From NCBI GenBank assembly GCA_030149245.1, contig JASBRX010000036.1, positions 1 to 64,000 of the forward strand: 64,000 nt of DNA, read 5' to 3'. The translations under genes were made by a program, and so were the position numbers. The notes under the pieces were generated by a model. That model had not been told where the DNA came from, did no database searches, and was given only the letters and a program-made list of their open reading frames with translations. Each line of letters opens with the position of its first letter. The first letter of the stretch is position 1. This document shows positions 1 through 8,651 of the stretch, one piece after another. Source of the stretch: Sphingomonas bacterium (lineage in GTDB: Bacteria > Pseudomonadota > Alphaproteobacteria > Sphingomonadales > Sphingomonadaceae).

Positions 1-136
1 GGACGCCGATTCAGGACAGAGATGAGCACTCGTGCCGATGAAGCTGCGCCCCGGCGGGCACAGCTTGCCCGCGGGTCAGGTCGTCAGGGTGACGACGCCT
101 CGGTTAAGGGTTGCTGGCTTGCTCATGGCGCGGGCA

Positions 137-1099
137 TTAACCGATCTGGGCGGAACTCGAAAGGGTCGAAATCTGACGCCATGGGCGCGGGCGGCGCAGC
201 ACATGGTCCAGCGCGGTGCAGCCAATGCCACAGCGGTGTCGCTCGACCCGCGACAACAGTGTCGCCGTGCGCCCTGAGACCAGCTCCAGCGCCTCGACAT
301 AATCGGGGCTGGTCAGAAAGCTGTCGGATGCGCGCACACCGTTGCCGCGGCGCTCGAACAAGCCGGCATCCGCCGCATCGGACACGAGCCGGTAGACGGT
401 CGAGCGCGAGATGCCGAGCAGCCGTGCAAGTGTGGACATCGGTACAAACATGCGCTGGGTGCTGTCAGGCACCGTCTCGACCCGCGCAAAGGGGGCCGTC
501 CCGGCCGGCTCTTCATTCAGATGCACGACGCTGGCCGTGCAGACGAAATGGATCAAGAACAGCTCGGTGTAACGCAGCTGAAAATGTTTCGAGGTGCCCG
601 CCATGATCAGAAACAGGTCGAGTGCGGCGAGCGTGCAGCTATTGTCGCACGTCCCAAGGTCAAGCGACATGGCATCGGTTGCATCCAGCGCTTCCATCCT
701 TGCGGCGGCACGGCGCAGCCGGCGGCCCAGATCGACGCACCATTCGGCCAGCGCGCGGGGCATGGGCGAAGGCAGCGAGACTCCGCCACCCGGATCGATT
801 GCGAGCCAGCCGAGATCGGCCATGCGCTGCACATTGCGGCGCGCCGTTTCAAACGGCAGGTCGAGCGAGGCGGCAATCGCGTTGATCGACGGGCCCCGCG
901 CAACCATCGTGCCGCGCATCTTGCGGTCGATCATGTCACGGGTCGCCGAAATCAGGATCGGAATGCAGACCATCCGCGCACGCGACAATTGGATCGGCAG
1001 CCGGTTACCCAAATCGAGAGTCGCGGCAAAGACTTCTTCGCCAAGCACACGCGTGACGAGGCGGCAATTGAGACGCATACGGTCAAGTCGCGTCGACAT
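137..1099 (-). CDS. Twin helix-turn-helix regulator-like protein
   Basis: Predicted DNA-binding regulator of 320 residues whose target is unknown. A first winged-helix-like segment lies at about residues 70-105 (PSINAIAASLDLPFETARRN) and a second at about 221-252 (STLARLLGISRSTVYRLVSD). The middle part is helical with no recognised ligand domain. The frame opens further upstream, but the ATG at 1099 is chosen because an AAAGGAGGTGAC Shine-Dalgarno sequence sits directly before it. The gene is divergent from the chemotaxis operon and about 250 bp from it. Control of that operon is possible from position only. The two HTH units in one chain are unusual and could come from an internal duplication. 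The HTH calls are by eye. Confidence 0.72.
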   Translation of the reverse strand: MSTRLDRMRLNCRLVTRVLGEEVFAATLDLGNRLPIQLSRARMVCIPILISATRDMIDRKMRGTMVARGPSINAIAASLDLPFETARRNVQRMADLGWLAIDPGGGVSLPSPMPRALAEWCVDLGRRLRRAAARMEALDATDAMSLDLGTCDNSCTLAALDLFLIMAGTSKHFQLRYTELFLIHFVCTASVVHLNEEPAGTAPFARVETVPDSTQRMFVPMSTLARLLGISRSTVYRLVSDAADAGLFERRGNGVRASDSFLTSPDYVEALELVSGRTATLLSRVERHRCGIGCTALDHVLRRPRPWRQISTLSSSAQIG

Positions 1100-1356
1100 T
1101 GTCACCTCCTTTCCATCAGGAGACGAGGCCTTGCAGGCTCCTGAACTTCCTGATCCCATTTTGAGTATAGGCATTTTCCGCTGCCGGGCACTCCGTGCAA
1201 ATACGGGAGTATCGGCGAATTGCCGCGCGCGATCCGTGTTTCGGCCGCTGGCTACTTTGCGCGTGGGGCGGGGGATTCTGCGGTGCGCACGGGTCGCCTC
1301 CTAACTCCCTGTTAACCGTAGCGATGCCATGACCGTCGGGACGTGTGGGGGCGCCC

Positions 1357-3666
1357 GTGGACGATCTGTTACAGGAATTCATTGCCGAGACGCGGGAAAC
1401 GCTGGAGGCGCTGTCAGGCGAGATCGTCGCCTGGGAGGCGTCGCCGCACGACCGTGAGCGGCTCGATGCGATCTTCCGCTTCGTCCATACGGTCAAGGGC
1501 AGCTGCGGCTTTCTCGATCTTCCCCGACTTGCGCGGCTGAGCCATGCGGCGGAGGATGTGCTGGCCGATGTGCGCGCGGGTGAGCGCGTGCCCGATCGCG
1601 CGCTGGTCAATGCCGTGCTGGGCGTGGTCGACCGGATCGGCGAGATTGTCGAGGCGATCGATGCCGGCGCCGCGCTCGACGATACCGGTGAGGATCTGCT
1701 GATCGCCGCACTGGCGGGCGGAACCGCCGAAGTTGTGCAAGCAGCCGCGCCGGTCGCGCAGCGCGCACAGAGCCGCAGCGTGCGGCTGAACGTCGACCTG
1801 CTCGATCGGATGATGAGCGGCATGTCCGACATGGTGCTCGCGCGCAACGAACTGTCGCGTCGGCTGCGCAGTGCCGAGGTCGATCCGCAGGTCGAGGCGG
1901 CGCTGGAGCGGATGTCGGCGACCGTCGCCGACCTGCGCGACACGGTGACGCGCACGCGGATGCAGAAGATCGACGCATTGTTCTCCGCGTTGCCGCGCAT
2001 GGTGCGCGACACCGCGGCGGGGCTGGGCAAGTCGGTGCTGCTCAATATCGAAGGCGCCGAGGTCGAGCTCGATCGCGAAATGATCGAGGTGCTGCGCGAT
2101 CCGCTGGTCCACATCATCCGCAATTCGATCGACCACGGCATCGAACATCCGGCCGAGCGGCGGGCGGCGGGCAAGCGCGAAAATGGCCGCCTGACCGTAT
2201 CGGCGCGCCAGTCGGGCAATCAGATCGTCGTCGAAGTCTCCGACGACGGACGCGGCATCGATGTCGAGCGAGTGATCCGCAAGCTCGCCGACAATGGCCG
2301 CGACGAGCGCGAACTGCGGTCGCTGGGCGAACGCGCCAAGCTGGCGCTGATCTTCGAGCCGGGCCTGTCGACCAAGGATGTCGTGACCGAAATTTCGGGG
2401 CGCGGCGTCGGCATGGACGTGGTCCGCGCCGCGATCGAGCAGATTGGCGGGCGCGTCGAACTGCACAATGATCCCGGTCGGGGTCTGCGCATCCTGATCC
2501 ATGTGCCGCTGACCCTGTCGATCATCCCGACCATCGTCGTGGGCGCGGGCGGCCAGTCCTTTGCCATTCCACGCCAGGCGATCGAGGAGATCGTCAGCGA
2601 GCGCAGCGATGCGATCCGCGTCGATCGCATCGGCAGCGCCTGGGTGGTGACGCTGCGCGACCGGCGGCTGCCGATGATCGTGCTGGCCGACCAGCTTGGG
2701 CTGAAGCCAGCGGCGAGCAGCGGCTATCCGATGGTCGCGATCGTGAGCATGGGCGAGGGCAGCTATGCGCTGCGCGTCGACGATGTGCTCGACAATGAGG
2801 AATTGGTGATCAAGCCCGCCGCGCCCGCGATCATGGCGACGGGGATTTATGCCGGACAGACTCTGCCCGATAGCGGCTGTCCGATGCTGCTGCTCGATTG
2901 CGCGGGGCTGGCGCGGGACGCCGGATTGCAGTTCGAGCGCGCGCGTGAGGCCGAGGTCGAGGAGGAGGAGGTCTCGCTGGACGAAGGCGCGCTGGCTTTG
3001 GTCTTCGCCGATCTCGACGGGGCGCGCCGCGCGGTGCCGCTTGAGGTCGTCGACCGGATCGAGAAGGTCGGCGCGGGCGCGATCCATCGCAGCGCGGGTC
3101 GCCTGCGCCTGACCATCGACGACCGCATTGTGCCGGTTGCGGCGGTCGAGGGCGCCGATCCCAAACGCACGGGGTCGATCCTGCGCCTGCGCGATGGCGT
3201 AACCGAAATTGCCTATGCCATTGCCGAACCGGCCGACATTGTCGGGATGCCGGCGGAGATGGCGCCGGCGACGACGCCCGGCCCGATCGCGGGCGTCGCG
3301 CTGATCGATGGCGAGCCGGTCGAGATGCTCGATCCGCTCTGGCTGTTCGGCGAACATGGCGAGGCGGATGCCGATGACGCGGTCGCGCCGGTGTGCCTGC
3401 TTGGCGGTGGCGACACCGGCTGGCTCGGCACGTTCATCCAGCCACTGCTCGAAAGTGCGGGTTATCGCGTCGTCAGCGCATTGACTCCGGGCGAGGCGCC
3501 ACAGGTGGTGCTGACGCTCGACGCCGAGCCGGAGGGAGGGGCGGCCGCGCCGGTGGTGCGGCTGCGCAGCCGCAAGCGCGGCGGGAGCGACGGGACCATC
3601 TATCGCTATGACCGGGAGGCGCTGCTCGGCGCGATCGCCGCCGTGGCGCAGGGAGGCGGGCGATGA
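1357..3666 (+). CDS. cheA: Chemotaxis histidine kinase CheA
   Basis: Cytoplasmic chemotaxis kinase that phosphorylates CheY and CheB. The N-terminal Hpt domain carries the phospho-acceptor in FRFVHTVKGSCGF (His44 from this start). Next come a dimerisation region, an HATPase with N box HIIRNSIDHGIEHP, G boxes DDGRGID and GRGVGMDVV, and a CheW-like P5 domain beginning near LTLSIIPTIVVGAGG. The tail is unusually long: a second CheW-like stretch (about residues 545-620) and a degenerate receiver-like end (VCLLGGGDTGWLGTFIQPLL) without a clear phospho-Asp. A GTG at 1345 is also in frame. The GTG at 1357 is preferred because it gives the usual MDDLLQEFIAE start and follows a GGGGG run. It overlaps cheW by 4 bp. 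Confidence 0.93.
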   Translation: MDDLLQEFIAETRETLEALSGEIVAWEASPHDRERLDAIFRFVHTVKGSCGFLDLPRLARLSHAAEDVLADVRAGERVPDRALVNAVLGVVDRIGEIVEAIDAGAALDDTGEDLLIAALAGGTAEVVQAAAPVAQRAQSRSVRLNVDLLDRMMSGMSDMVLARNELSRRLRSAEVDPQVEAALERMSATVADLRDTVTRTRMQKIDALFSALPRMVRDTAAGLGKSVLLNIEGAEVELDREMIEVLRDPLVHIIRNSIDHGIEHPAERRAAGKRENGRLTVSARQSGNQIVVEVSDDGRGIDVERVIRKLADNGRDERELRSLGERAKLALIFEPGLSTKDVVTEISGRGVGMDVVRAAIEQIGGRVELHNDPGRGLRILIHVPLTLSIIPTIVVGAGGQSFAIPRQAIEEIVSERSDAIRVDRIGSAWVVTLRDRRLPMIVLADQLGLKPAASSGYPMVAIVSMGEGSYALRVDDVLDNEELVIKPAAPAIMATGIYAGQTLPDSGCPMLLLDCAGLARDAGLQFERAREAEVEEEEVSLDEGALALVFADLDGARRAVPLEVVDRIEKVGAGAIHRSAGRLRLTIDDRIVPVAAVEGADPKRTGSILRLRDGVTEIAYAIAEPADIVGMPAEMAPATTPGPIAGVALIDGEPVEMLDPLWLFGEHGEADADDAVAPVCLLGGGDTGWLGTFIQPLLESAGYRVVSALTPGEAPQVVLTLDAEPEGGAAAPVVRLRSRKRGGSDGTIYRYDREALLGAIAAVAQGGGR

Positions 3667-4097
3667 GCGAGCAACTCTTCCTGATCGCGCATATCGCCGG
3701 GCAATCGGTGGCGATCGACGCCAATCAGGTCGAATCGGTGGTCGATATCGGCAATATCGTCGCGGTGCCGCGCGCGCAGGGCCATGTCCGCGGGCTCGCC
3801 GCGCTGCGCAGCCGGGTGGTGACGGTCATCGACACCCGCGCCGCGCTGGGGCTGGAGCCGGGCGAGGCCGCTGGCGGTCGCGCGGTGATCACGCCGGTTG
3901 ACGGTCATCATTATGCGATGCTGGTCGATGCGCTGGACGATGTCGCGGCGTTCGAGCCGCAGCCGCTGGCATCGGGGGTGCCGCTGGCGGGGATGTGGCA
4001 GCAAGCCGGGCGCGGGCTGATCGAGCGCGATGGCGAACCGATCCTGACAATCGATCTCGCGGCGCTCGTCCCCGGTGCAATTGCGCCCACCACATGA
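3663..4097 (+). CDS. cheW: Chemotaxis coupling protein CheW
   Basis: Adaptor of 144 residues made of a single CheW SH3-like domain, expected to couple chemoreceptors to CheA at the inner membrane. Typical features are the start IAHIAGQSVAIDANQVESVV, the central RGLAALRSRVVTVIDTRAALG and the later MLVDALDDV. The start codon overlaps the cheA stop (ATGA), which indicates translational coupling in the che operon. No chemoreceptor gene lies in this window, so partners must be encoded elsewhere. The family assignment is firm. Whether the pathway drives flagellar motility or another output cannot be told from here. Confidence 0.92.
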   Translation: MSEQLFLIAHIAGQSVAIDANQVESVVDIGNIVAVPRAQGHVRGLAALRSRVVTVIDTRAALGLEPGEAAGGRAVITPVDGHHYAMLVDALDDVAAFEPQPLASGVPLAGMWQQAGRGLIERDGEPILTIDLAALVPGAIAPTT

Positions 4098-4171
4098 CCG
4101 GCAATTAACGTCCTACTTACGTATTTCTTGCATAGTGAATGTCAGTTCCGCAGAACCGGGAAGCGTCTTGT

Positions 4172-4537
4172 ATGAAAACCTGCCTCGTCGTCGATGACTC
4201 CAAGGTGATCCGTAAGGTCGCCCGGCACATCCTCGAGACGCTCAACTTCGAGGTGCGCGAGGCCGGCGACGGGCGCGAGGCGCTTGAGTCGTGCCTGGAG
4301 GCATCGCCCGATGTCGTGCTGCTCGACTGGAACATGCCGGTGATGAGCGGGATGGATTTCCTGCGCGCGCTCAAGGACAGCGGCATCGCCAACAAGCCCA
4401 AGGTCGTGTTCTGTACCACCGAAAACGGCATGGCCTATATCCGCGCCGCGATCGACGCGGGTGCCGACGAATATGTGATGAAGCCATTCGACCGCGAAAC
4501 GCTGGAGAGCAAGCTTCAGATCGTCGGCGTCGCCTAA
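4172..4537 (+). CDS. cheY: Chemotaxis response regulator CheY
   Basis: Stand-alone receiver of 121 residues. It has the acidic pair in CLVVDDSKVIRK, phospho-Asp at residue 52 (VVLLDWNMP), the conserved Thr in VFCTTEN and Lys in YVMKPFD. It lacks the PFxFATG(G/Y) motif of alphaproteobacterial stress receivers such as SdrG, and its place between cheW and cheB supports a CheY role. The frame opens at 4139, but the ATG at 4172 (MKTCLVVDD) is the natural family start, with a GGGAAG about ten bases upstream. It is 74 bp after cheW and 12 bp before cheB, on the same strand. Confidence 0.92.
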   Translation: MKTCLVVDDSKVIRKVARHILETLNFEVREAGDGREALESCLEASPDVVLLDWNMPVMSGMDFLRALKDSGIANKPKVVFCTTENGMAYIRAAIDAGADEYVMKPFDRETLESKLQIVGVA

Positions 4538-4549
4538 GGAATAACGTCA

Positions 4550-5608
4550 ATGTCTGGCAGCTCTTTGGCGGCCGGCATTCAGCCGGATCCGCGCGACGAT
4601 GGCGTTCGCATCCTGATCGTCGATGATTCGGCCGTCGCCCGCGCGGTGCTGAGCCGGATGATCGAGGGGATGCGCGGATTTGCCGTGGTCGGGGCGGTCA
4701 GCAATGTGCCGGGCGCGCTCGCCTTCCTGGCGTCAAATCGTGCGGATGTGATCCTGCTCGATCTCGAAATGCCCGGGGTGCATGGCCTGACTGGCCTGCC
4801 CGATCTGCTGGTTGCGGGGCAGGGGGCAAAGATTCTGGTCGTGTCCTCTGCTGCCGAACGCGGTGCTGCGGCCGCTGTCCAGGCCCTGGCGCTGGGTGCC
4901 GCCGACACGCTGGTCAAACCGGGCGTGGGCAGCTTTGCGGGCAAGTTCGCCAACACGCTGGAAGAGCGGCTGAACCGTCTCACCGACCGCTCCCATGATG
5001 CGGTCGGGCCGAACCTGGTCCCGCTTCCGGTGCCGCAGGAATTCGATATCGTCGCGGTCGGGGCATCGACCGGCGGCATCCATGCGCTCAGCCAGATGCT
5101 GCGCGCGATCCCGCCGAGCTTCGAGGTCCCGATCCTGGTGACCCAGCATCTGCCGGCATCGTTTATGAGCTATTTCGCTGCGCAGCTCGCGGTGCTGGCC
5201 GGTCGCCCGTGTGAGGTGGCCGAGGATCATATGCGGGTGCGCCCCGGCCGGATGCTGGTCGCGCCCGGCCGTGCGCATCTCCGCTGCGTGCGCACCACCG
5301 AGGGCGTCGCGATCCGGCTGTCCGACGAGCGCGTGGTCAGCGGGTGCATGCCCTCCGTCGACCCGATGCTCGAATCGGTGGCGGACGTCTATGGCAAACG
5401 CGGCCTCGGCGTGATGCTGTCGGGCATGGGCCGCGACGGATCGATCGGCGCGCGCAACCTGATCGACGCGGGCGGCGCAATCCTGGCGCAGGACCGCGCG
5501 AGTTCGGTCGTATGGGGTATGCCCGGTGCGGTCGCCGCCAGCGCTAGCGCGGTGCTGCCCCCCAATGAAATCGGCCGCATGGTCGCCAGCCAGCGGCGAC
5601 CGCGCTGA
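4550..5608 (+). CDS. cheB: Protein-glutamate methylesterase/deamidase CheB
   Basis: Response-regulated methylesterase that removes methyl groups from chemoreceptors. The N-terminal receiver has ILIVDDSAVARAVL and phospho-Asp71 (VILLDLEMPG). The C-terminal esterase carries the catalytic Ser173 (VGASTGG), His200 (VTQHLP) and Asp296 (SGMGRDGS). Its length of 352 residues is normal for CheB. AAGGA lies nine bases before the ATG. The stop overlaps the cheR start by one base, so the two adaptation enzymes are probably co-translated. It was checked for missing catalytic residues and none is absent. Confidence 0.95.
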   Translation: MSGSSLAAGIQPDPRDDGVRILIVDDSAVARAVLSRMIEGMRGFAVVGAVSNVPGALAFLASNRADVILLDLEMPGVHGLTGLPDLLVAGQGAKILVVSSAAERGAAAAVQALALGAADTLVKPGVGSFAGKFANTLEERLNRLTDRSHDAVGPNLVPLPVPQEFDIVAVGASTGGIHALSQMLRAIPPSFEVPILVTQHLPASFMSYFAAQLAVLAGRPCEVAEDHMRVRPGRMLVAPGRAHLRCVRTTEGVAIRLSDERVVSGCMPSVDPMLESVADVYGKRGLGVMLSGMGRDGSIGARNLIDAGGAILAQDRASSVVWGMPGAVAASASAVLPPNEIGRMVASQRRPR

Positions 5609-6468
5609 TGTCGGCCACCCAGCCTTTTGCTTCGTCCGGCGCGATCAATATTATCGGCGCATTGCTGGAGCAGCGCACCGGCCAGCAGATCGCGGCGAAC
5701 CGCGCATGGCGGATCGAAACCGCACTGAAGACGGTGCTGCGCGCGCATGGCCTGGACAGCGTCGATGCGTTGATCGCGCGGCTTACCAGCGCTGCCCCCG
5801 GCGCGCTGGCTGATGCGGTGGTCGACGCCTTGCTCAACAACGAAACGTCCTTCTTCCGGGATCCGGGCGTGCTGGAGCTGCTGGTCGAGGCTGCGGCGGC
5901 GATGGTGGCGGAACAGCCGGGGCGGCGGCTGCGCATCTGGTCGGTCGGCTGCTCGACCGGGCAGGAACCCTATTCGCTCGCGATGCTGTTCGAGGAGGCC
6001 TATGTCGCGCGCGGCCTGCCATTTCCGGAGATCGTCGCGACCGATGTATCCGCAGCCACGGTCGATCGTGCGCGCTCGGGGCGGTTTTCGCAGTTCGAGA
6101 TCCAGCGCGGGTTGCCGATCCGGCGCATGATGACCTGGTTCGATCAGGAGGGCACCGAGTGGGTCGTCCGCCCCGAGCTGGCCCGCCGCATTCAGTTTCG
6201 CCGCCACAATCTGGTGCAGGACTCAGCGCCGCCGGGCAAGTTCGACCTGATCCTGTGCCGCAACGTATTGTTCTACTTCCCCCCGGCGATGCGCGCCCGT
6301 GCCTACCAAACGTTGCGCAGCGCGGTCCGCGATGGCGGGGCGCTGTTGCTGGGGGCCGGGGAGACCGTGATCGGCCAGACCGATGCATTCGTGCCGTGCG
6401 CGCGGATCCGCGGCCTGTATCGCGCCGACACCGCGCGCTGCGTCCCGCCGGTGAGCGCGTTCGGCTGA
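5608..6468 (+). CDS. cheR: Chemoreceptor glutamate methyltransferase CheR
   Basis: SAM-dependent methyltransferase of 286 residues that methylates receptor glutamates, opposing CheB. An N-terminal helical domain contains NNETSFFRDP, typical of CheR. The SAM-binding fold follows with WSVGCSTGQEPYSLAM, then DVSAATVDRARSG and LILCRNVLFYF. There is no TPR or receiver extension. It is the last gene of the cheA-W-Y-B-R block. The amidase start lies 54 bp downstream on the same strand and may or may not be in the transcript. Confidence 0.95.
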   Translation: MSATQPFASSGAINIIGALLEQRTGQQIAANRAWRIETALKTVLRAHGLDSVDALIARLTSAAPGALADAVVDALLNNETSFFRDPGVLELLVEAAAAMVAEQPGRRLRIWSVGCSTGQEPYSLAMLFEEAYVARGLPFPEIVATDVSAATVDRARSGRFSQFEIQRGLPIRRMMTWFDQEGTEWVVRPELARRIQFRRHNLVQDSAPPGKFDLILCRNVLFYFPPAMRARAYQTLRSAVRDGGALLLGAGETVIGQTDAFVPCARIRGLYRADTARCVPPVSAFG

Positions 6469-6522
6469 CACCGGGTTCAACCGGCTTGCGTTTCGGCGCG
6501 CGCCGCCGCATCCCTGCGAGCC

Positions 6523-7230
6523 ATGCAGGACCGGGCCGAGCTCAACATCATCGACGCGCCCTCGCCCAATTTCGGCGAGCGGCTGCTACCCGTCAGCATG
6601 ATCGTGCTGCACTATACGGGCATGCGCAGTGCCGAAGAGGCGATCGAGCGGCTGCGCGATCCCGCCTTCGGGGTCTCCAGCCATTATCTGGTGGCCGAGG
6701 ATGGGCAGGTCGTGCGCATGGTGCCAGAGGACAAGCGCGCGTGGCACGCGGGCGGGTCGCACTGGCGCGGGGTGACCGACGTCAATTCGGCGTCGGTGGG
6801 GATCGAGATCGTCAATCCTGGCCATGAATATGGTTATCGCCCCTATCCCGACGAACAGATCGACGCGGTGATCCGGCTCGTCGCCGATATCAAGGACCGG
6901 CATGGCATCACGCGCGGCAATGTCGTCGGCCATTCGGACATTGCACCCGCGCGCAAGCAGGATCCGGGCGAGCTGTTCCCGTGGGGCAAGCTTGCACGGC
7001 TGCGGCTGGCATTGCCGCGCCCGACCAAGAACCTGATGGACCCCGGCTGGACCGACGCGGGTTTCCTGCTCGCGCTCGAACGCTTCGGCTATGACGTGCG
7101 CGATCCGCTGGCGGCGACGGTGGCGTTTCAGCGGCGGTTCCGGCCCGAGCTGATCGACGGCACGATCGATGCGGAATGCCGTATGCTGCTGCTCGCGCTG
7201 CTGCTGCCCAAACCTCAAGGCGACGATTGA
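6523..7230 (+). CDS. N-acetylmuramoyl-L-alanine amidase, AmpD/AmiD type
   Basis: Zinc amidase of 235 residues that cleaves the bond between N-acetylmuramic acid and L-alanine in peptidoglycan or its turnover products. The Amidase_2 fold is clear: His30 (IVLHYTG), Glu95 (SVGIEIVNPG), His137 (VVGHSDIAP) and Asp147 (RKQDPGELFPW) match the zinc ligands and catalytic acid of AmpD/AmiD. The C-terminus after residue 170 resembles a small peptidoglycan-binding repeat. No signal peptide is visible, which favours a cytoplasmic AmpD-like recycling role over secreted AmiD. Its stop overlaps the start of the NAD(P)HX repair gene by one base. Confidence 0.88.
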   Translation: MQDRAELNIIDAPSPNFGERLLPVSMIVLHYTGMRSAEEAIERLRDPAFGVSSHYLVAEDGQVVRMVPEDKRAWHAGGSHWRGVTDVNSASVGIEIVNPGHEYGYRPYPDEQIDAVIRLVADIKDRHGITRGNVVGHSDIAPARKQDPGELFPWGKLARLRLALPRPTKNLMDPGWTDAGFLLALERFGYDVRDPLAATVAFQRRFRPELIDGTIDAECRMLLLALLLPKPQGDD

Positions 7231-8651
7231 TGTTTTCGACTGTGCCCGAAGGGGCGCCGGTGCTGACCGCCGCAGCGATGCGCGCGGCGGAGGAGCGGGC
7301 GATTGCCGCCGGGTCGAGCGTGGCGGAGCTGATGGAGCGCGCCGGGACGGGTGTTGCCGAATGGGTCCACCGGCTGGCGGCGGGCAGCGAAGTGCTGATC
7401 CTGTGCGGACCCGGCAATAATGGCGGCGACGGCTATGTCGCGGCGCGGGTGCTGGCACAGCGCGGGATGGCGGTGCGCGTGGCGGCGCTGGGCGAGCCGA
7501 AGACCGAGGCTGCCGCTGCGGCACGGGCGGCATGGGGCGGGGTGGTCGAGGCGTTTCCGGGTGCAGAGGGGTCCGATCACCCCGCGCCGGTCATCATCGA
7601 TGCGGTGTTCGGCACGGGGTTGTCGCGCGCGATCGACACGCCGGTGGCGCGCGCGATCGAAGCCGCAGTCCATGCCGCGCGGTTGTCGATCGCGGTCGAC
7701 CTGCCGAGCGGGGCCGACGCTGACACGGGCGGTGATTTTGGCGGCCACTGGATCGCGCCGTTCAGCGCGACGCTCGCGCTGGGCGCGCTCAAGCCGGCCC
7801 ATGTCCTCGATCCGGTTGCCGAGCTGTCCGGGACGGTGCGTCTGGTCGATCTGGGGCTGGACGATCTGCCGGATGCGCCCGATGCCGCGTGGACGCTGGA
7901 GAAGCCCCATCTCGCGGTGCCGCGCAGCTGGTGGCACAAATATGATCGCGGCATGGTCGCGCTGATATCCGGCCCGATGCATGGGGCGGCCGAGCTTGCC
8001 GCGCGCGCCGCCTATTGCGCGGGGGCGGGCTATGTGCTGCTGCTGACCGGCGGACTGCCGCATCCGCCGCATGCGATCGTGCGCCAGCGGTGGAGTGCAG
8101 AGATACTCGGCGATCAGCGGATCGGCGCGGTCGTGATCGGGCCGGGGCTGGGGCGTGATGACCGCGCGCGGGAGAAACTGGACGCAGCGCTGGCGAGCGA
8201 GCGGTGGCTGGTGATCGATGGCGATGCCCTGCACCTGATCGACCCCGACCGGCTGCATGCGCGCACAGCGCCGACCGTGCTGACCCCGCATGGCGGCGAG
8301 TTCACGGCGCTGTTCGGCGAATGCGCGGGCAGCAAGATCGAACAGACCCGGGCCGCCGCAGCGCGGTGCGGTGCCATTGTCGTCCACAAGGGCGTGAACA
8401 CCGTGATTGCCGATCCGGACGGTTCGACATGGATCGCGCCGCGTGGCAGCGGGTGGCTGTCGGTCGCGGGAACCGGCGACGTGCTGGCGGGGGCCATCGC
8501 CGCGATGCTTGCGCAATGGCCGGGCGAGATGTTTCGCGCGGTATGCGCCGGCGTATGGCTGCATGGCGAAGCGGCGCGATTGCTCGACCGCTGTTTCCTC
8601 GCCGACGAACTGGCGGATGCGCTCCCGCACGCCTATGAGCGCGCACGATGA
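7230..8651 (+). CDS. nnr: Bifunctional NAD(P)H-hydrate epimerase / ADP-dependent dehydratase
   Basis: Repairs hydrated NADH and NADPH (NAD(P)HX). The N-terminal YjeF_N epimerase half includes ILCGPGNNGGDGYVAARVLA and the acidic VIIDAVFGTGL. The C-terminal ribokinase-like dehydratase half includes VVIGPGLGRD, LTPHGGEFTALFG and SVAGTGDVLAGAIAAMLAQ. Both halves look complete in a 473-residue protein. The ATG at 7230 overlaps the amidase stop. An in-frame ATG at 7176 would lie inside the amidase gene and is rejected. The 3' end overlaps the next gene by 4 bp. Confidence 0.93.
   Translation: MFSTVPEGAPVLTAAAMRAAEERAIAAGSSVAELMERAGTGVAEWVHRLAAGSEVLILCGPGNNGGDGYVAARVLAQRGMAVRVAALGEPKTEAAAAARAAWGGVVEAFPGAEGSDHPAPVIIDAVFGTGLSRAIDTPVARAIEAAVHAARLSIAVDLPSGADADTGGDFGGHWIAPFSATLALGALKPAHVLDPVAELSGTVRLVDLGLDDLPDAPDAAWTLEKPHLAVPRSWWHKYDRGMVALISGPMHGAAELAARAAYCAGAGYVLLLTGGLPHPPHAIVRQRWSAEILGDQRIGAVVIGPGLGRDDRAREKLDAALASERWLVIDGDALHLIDPDRLHARTAPTVLTPHGGEFTALFGECAGSKIEQTRAAAARCGAIVVHKGVNTVIADPDGSTWIAPRGSGWLSVAGTGDVLAGAIAAMLAQWPGEMFRAVCAGVWLHGEAARLLDRCFLADELADALPHAYERAR

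Noticed and set aside
1414..3357. Long minus-strand ORF of 647 codons opposite cheA
   Set aside because: In GC-rich DNA antisense frames stay open by chance. It lacks any domain or ribosome site, and cheA covers it with clear motifs.
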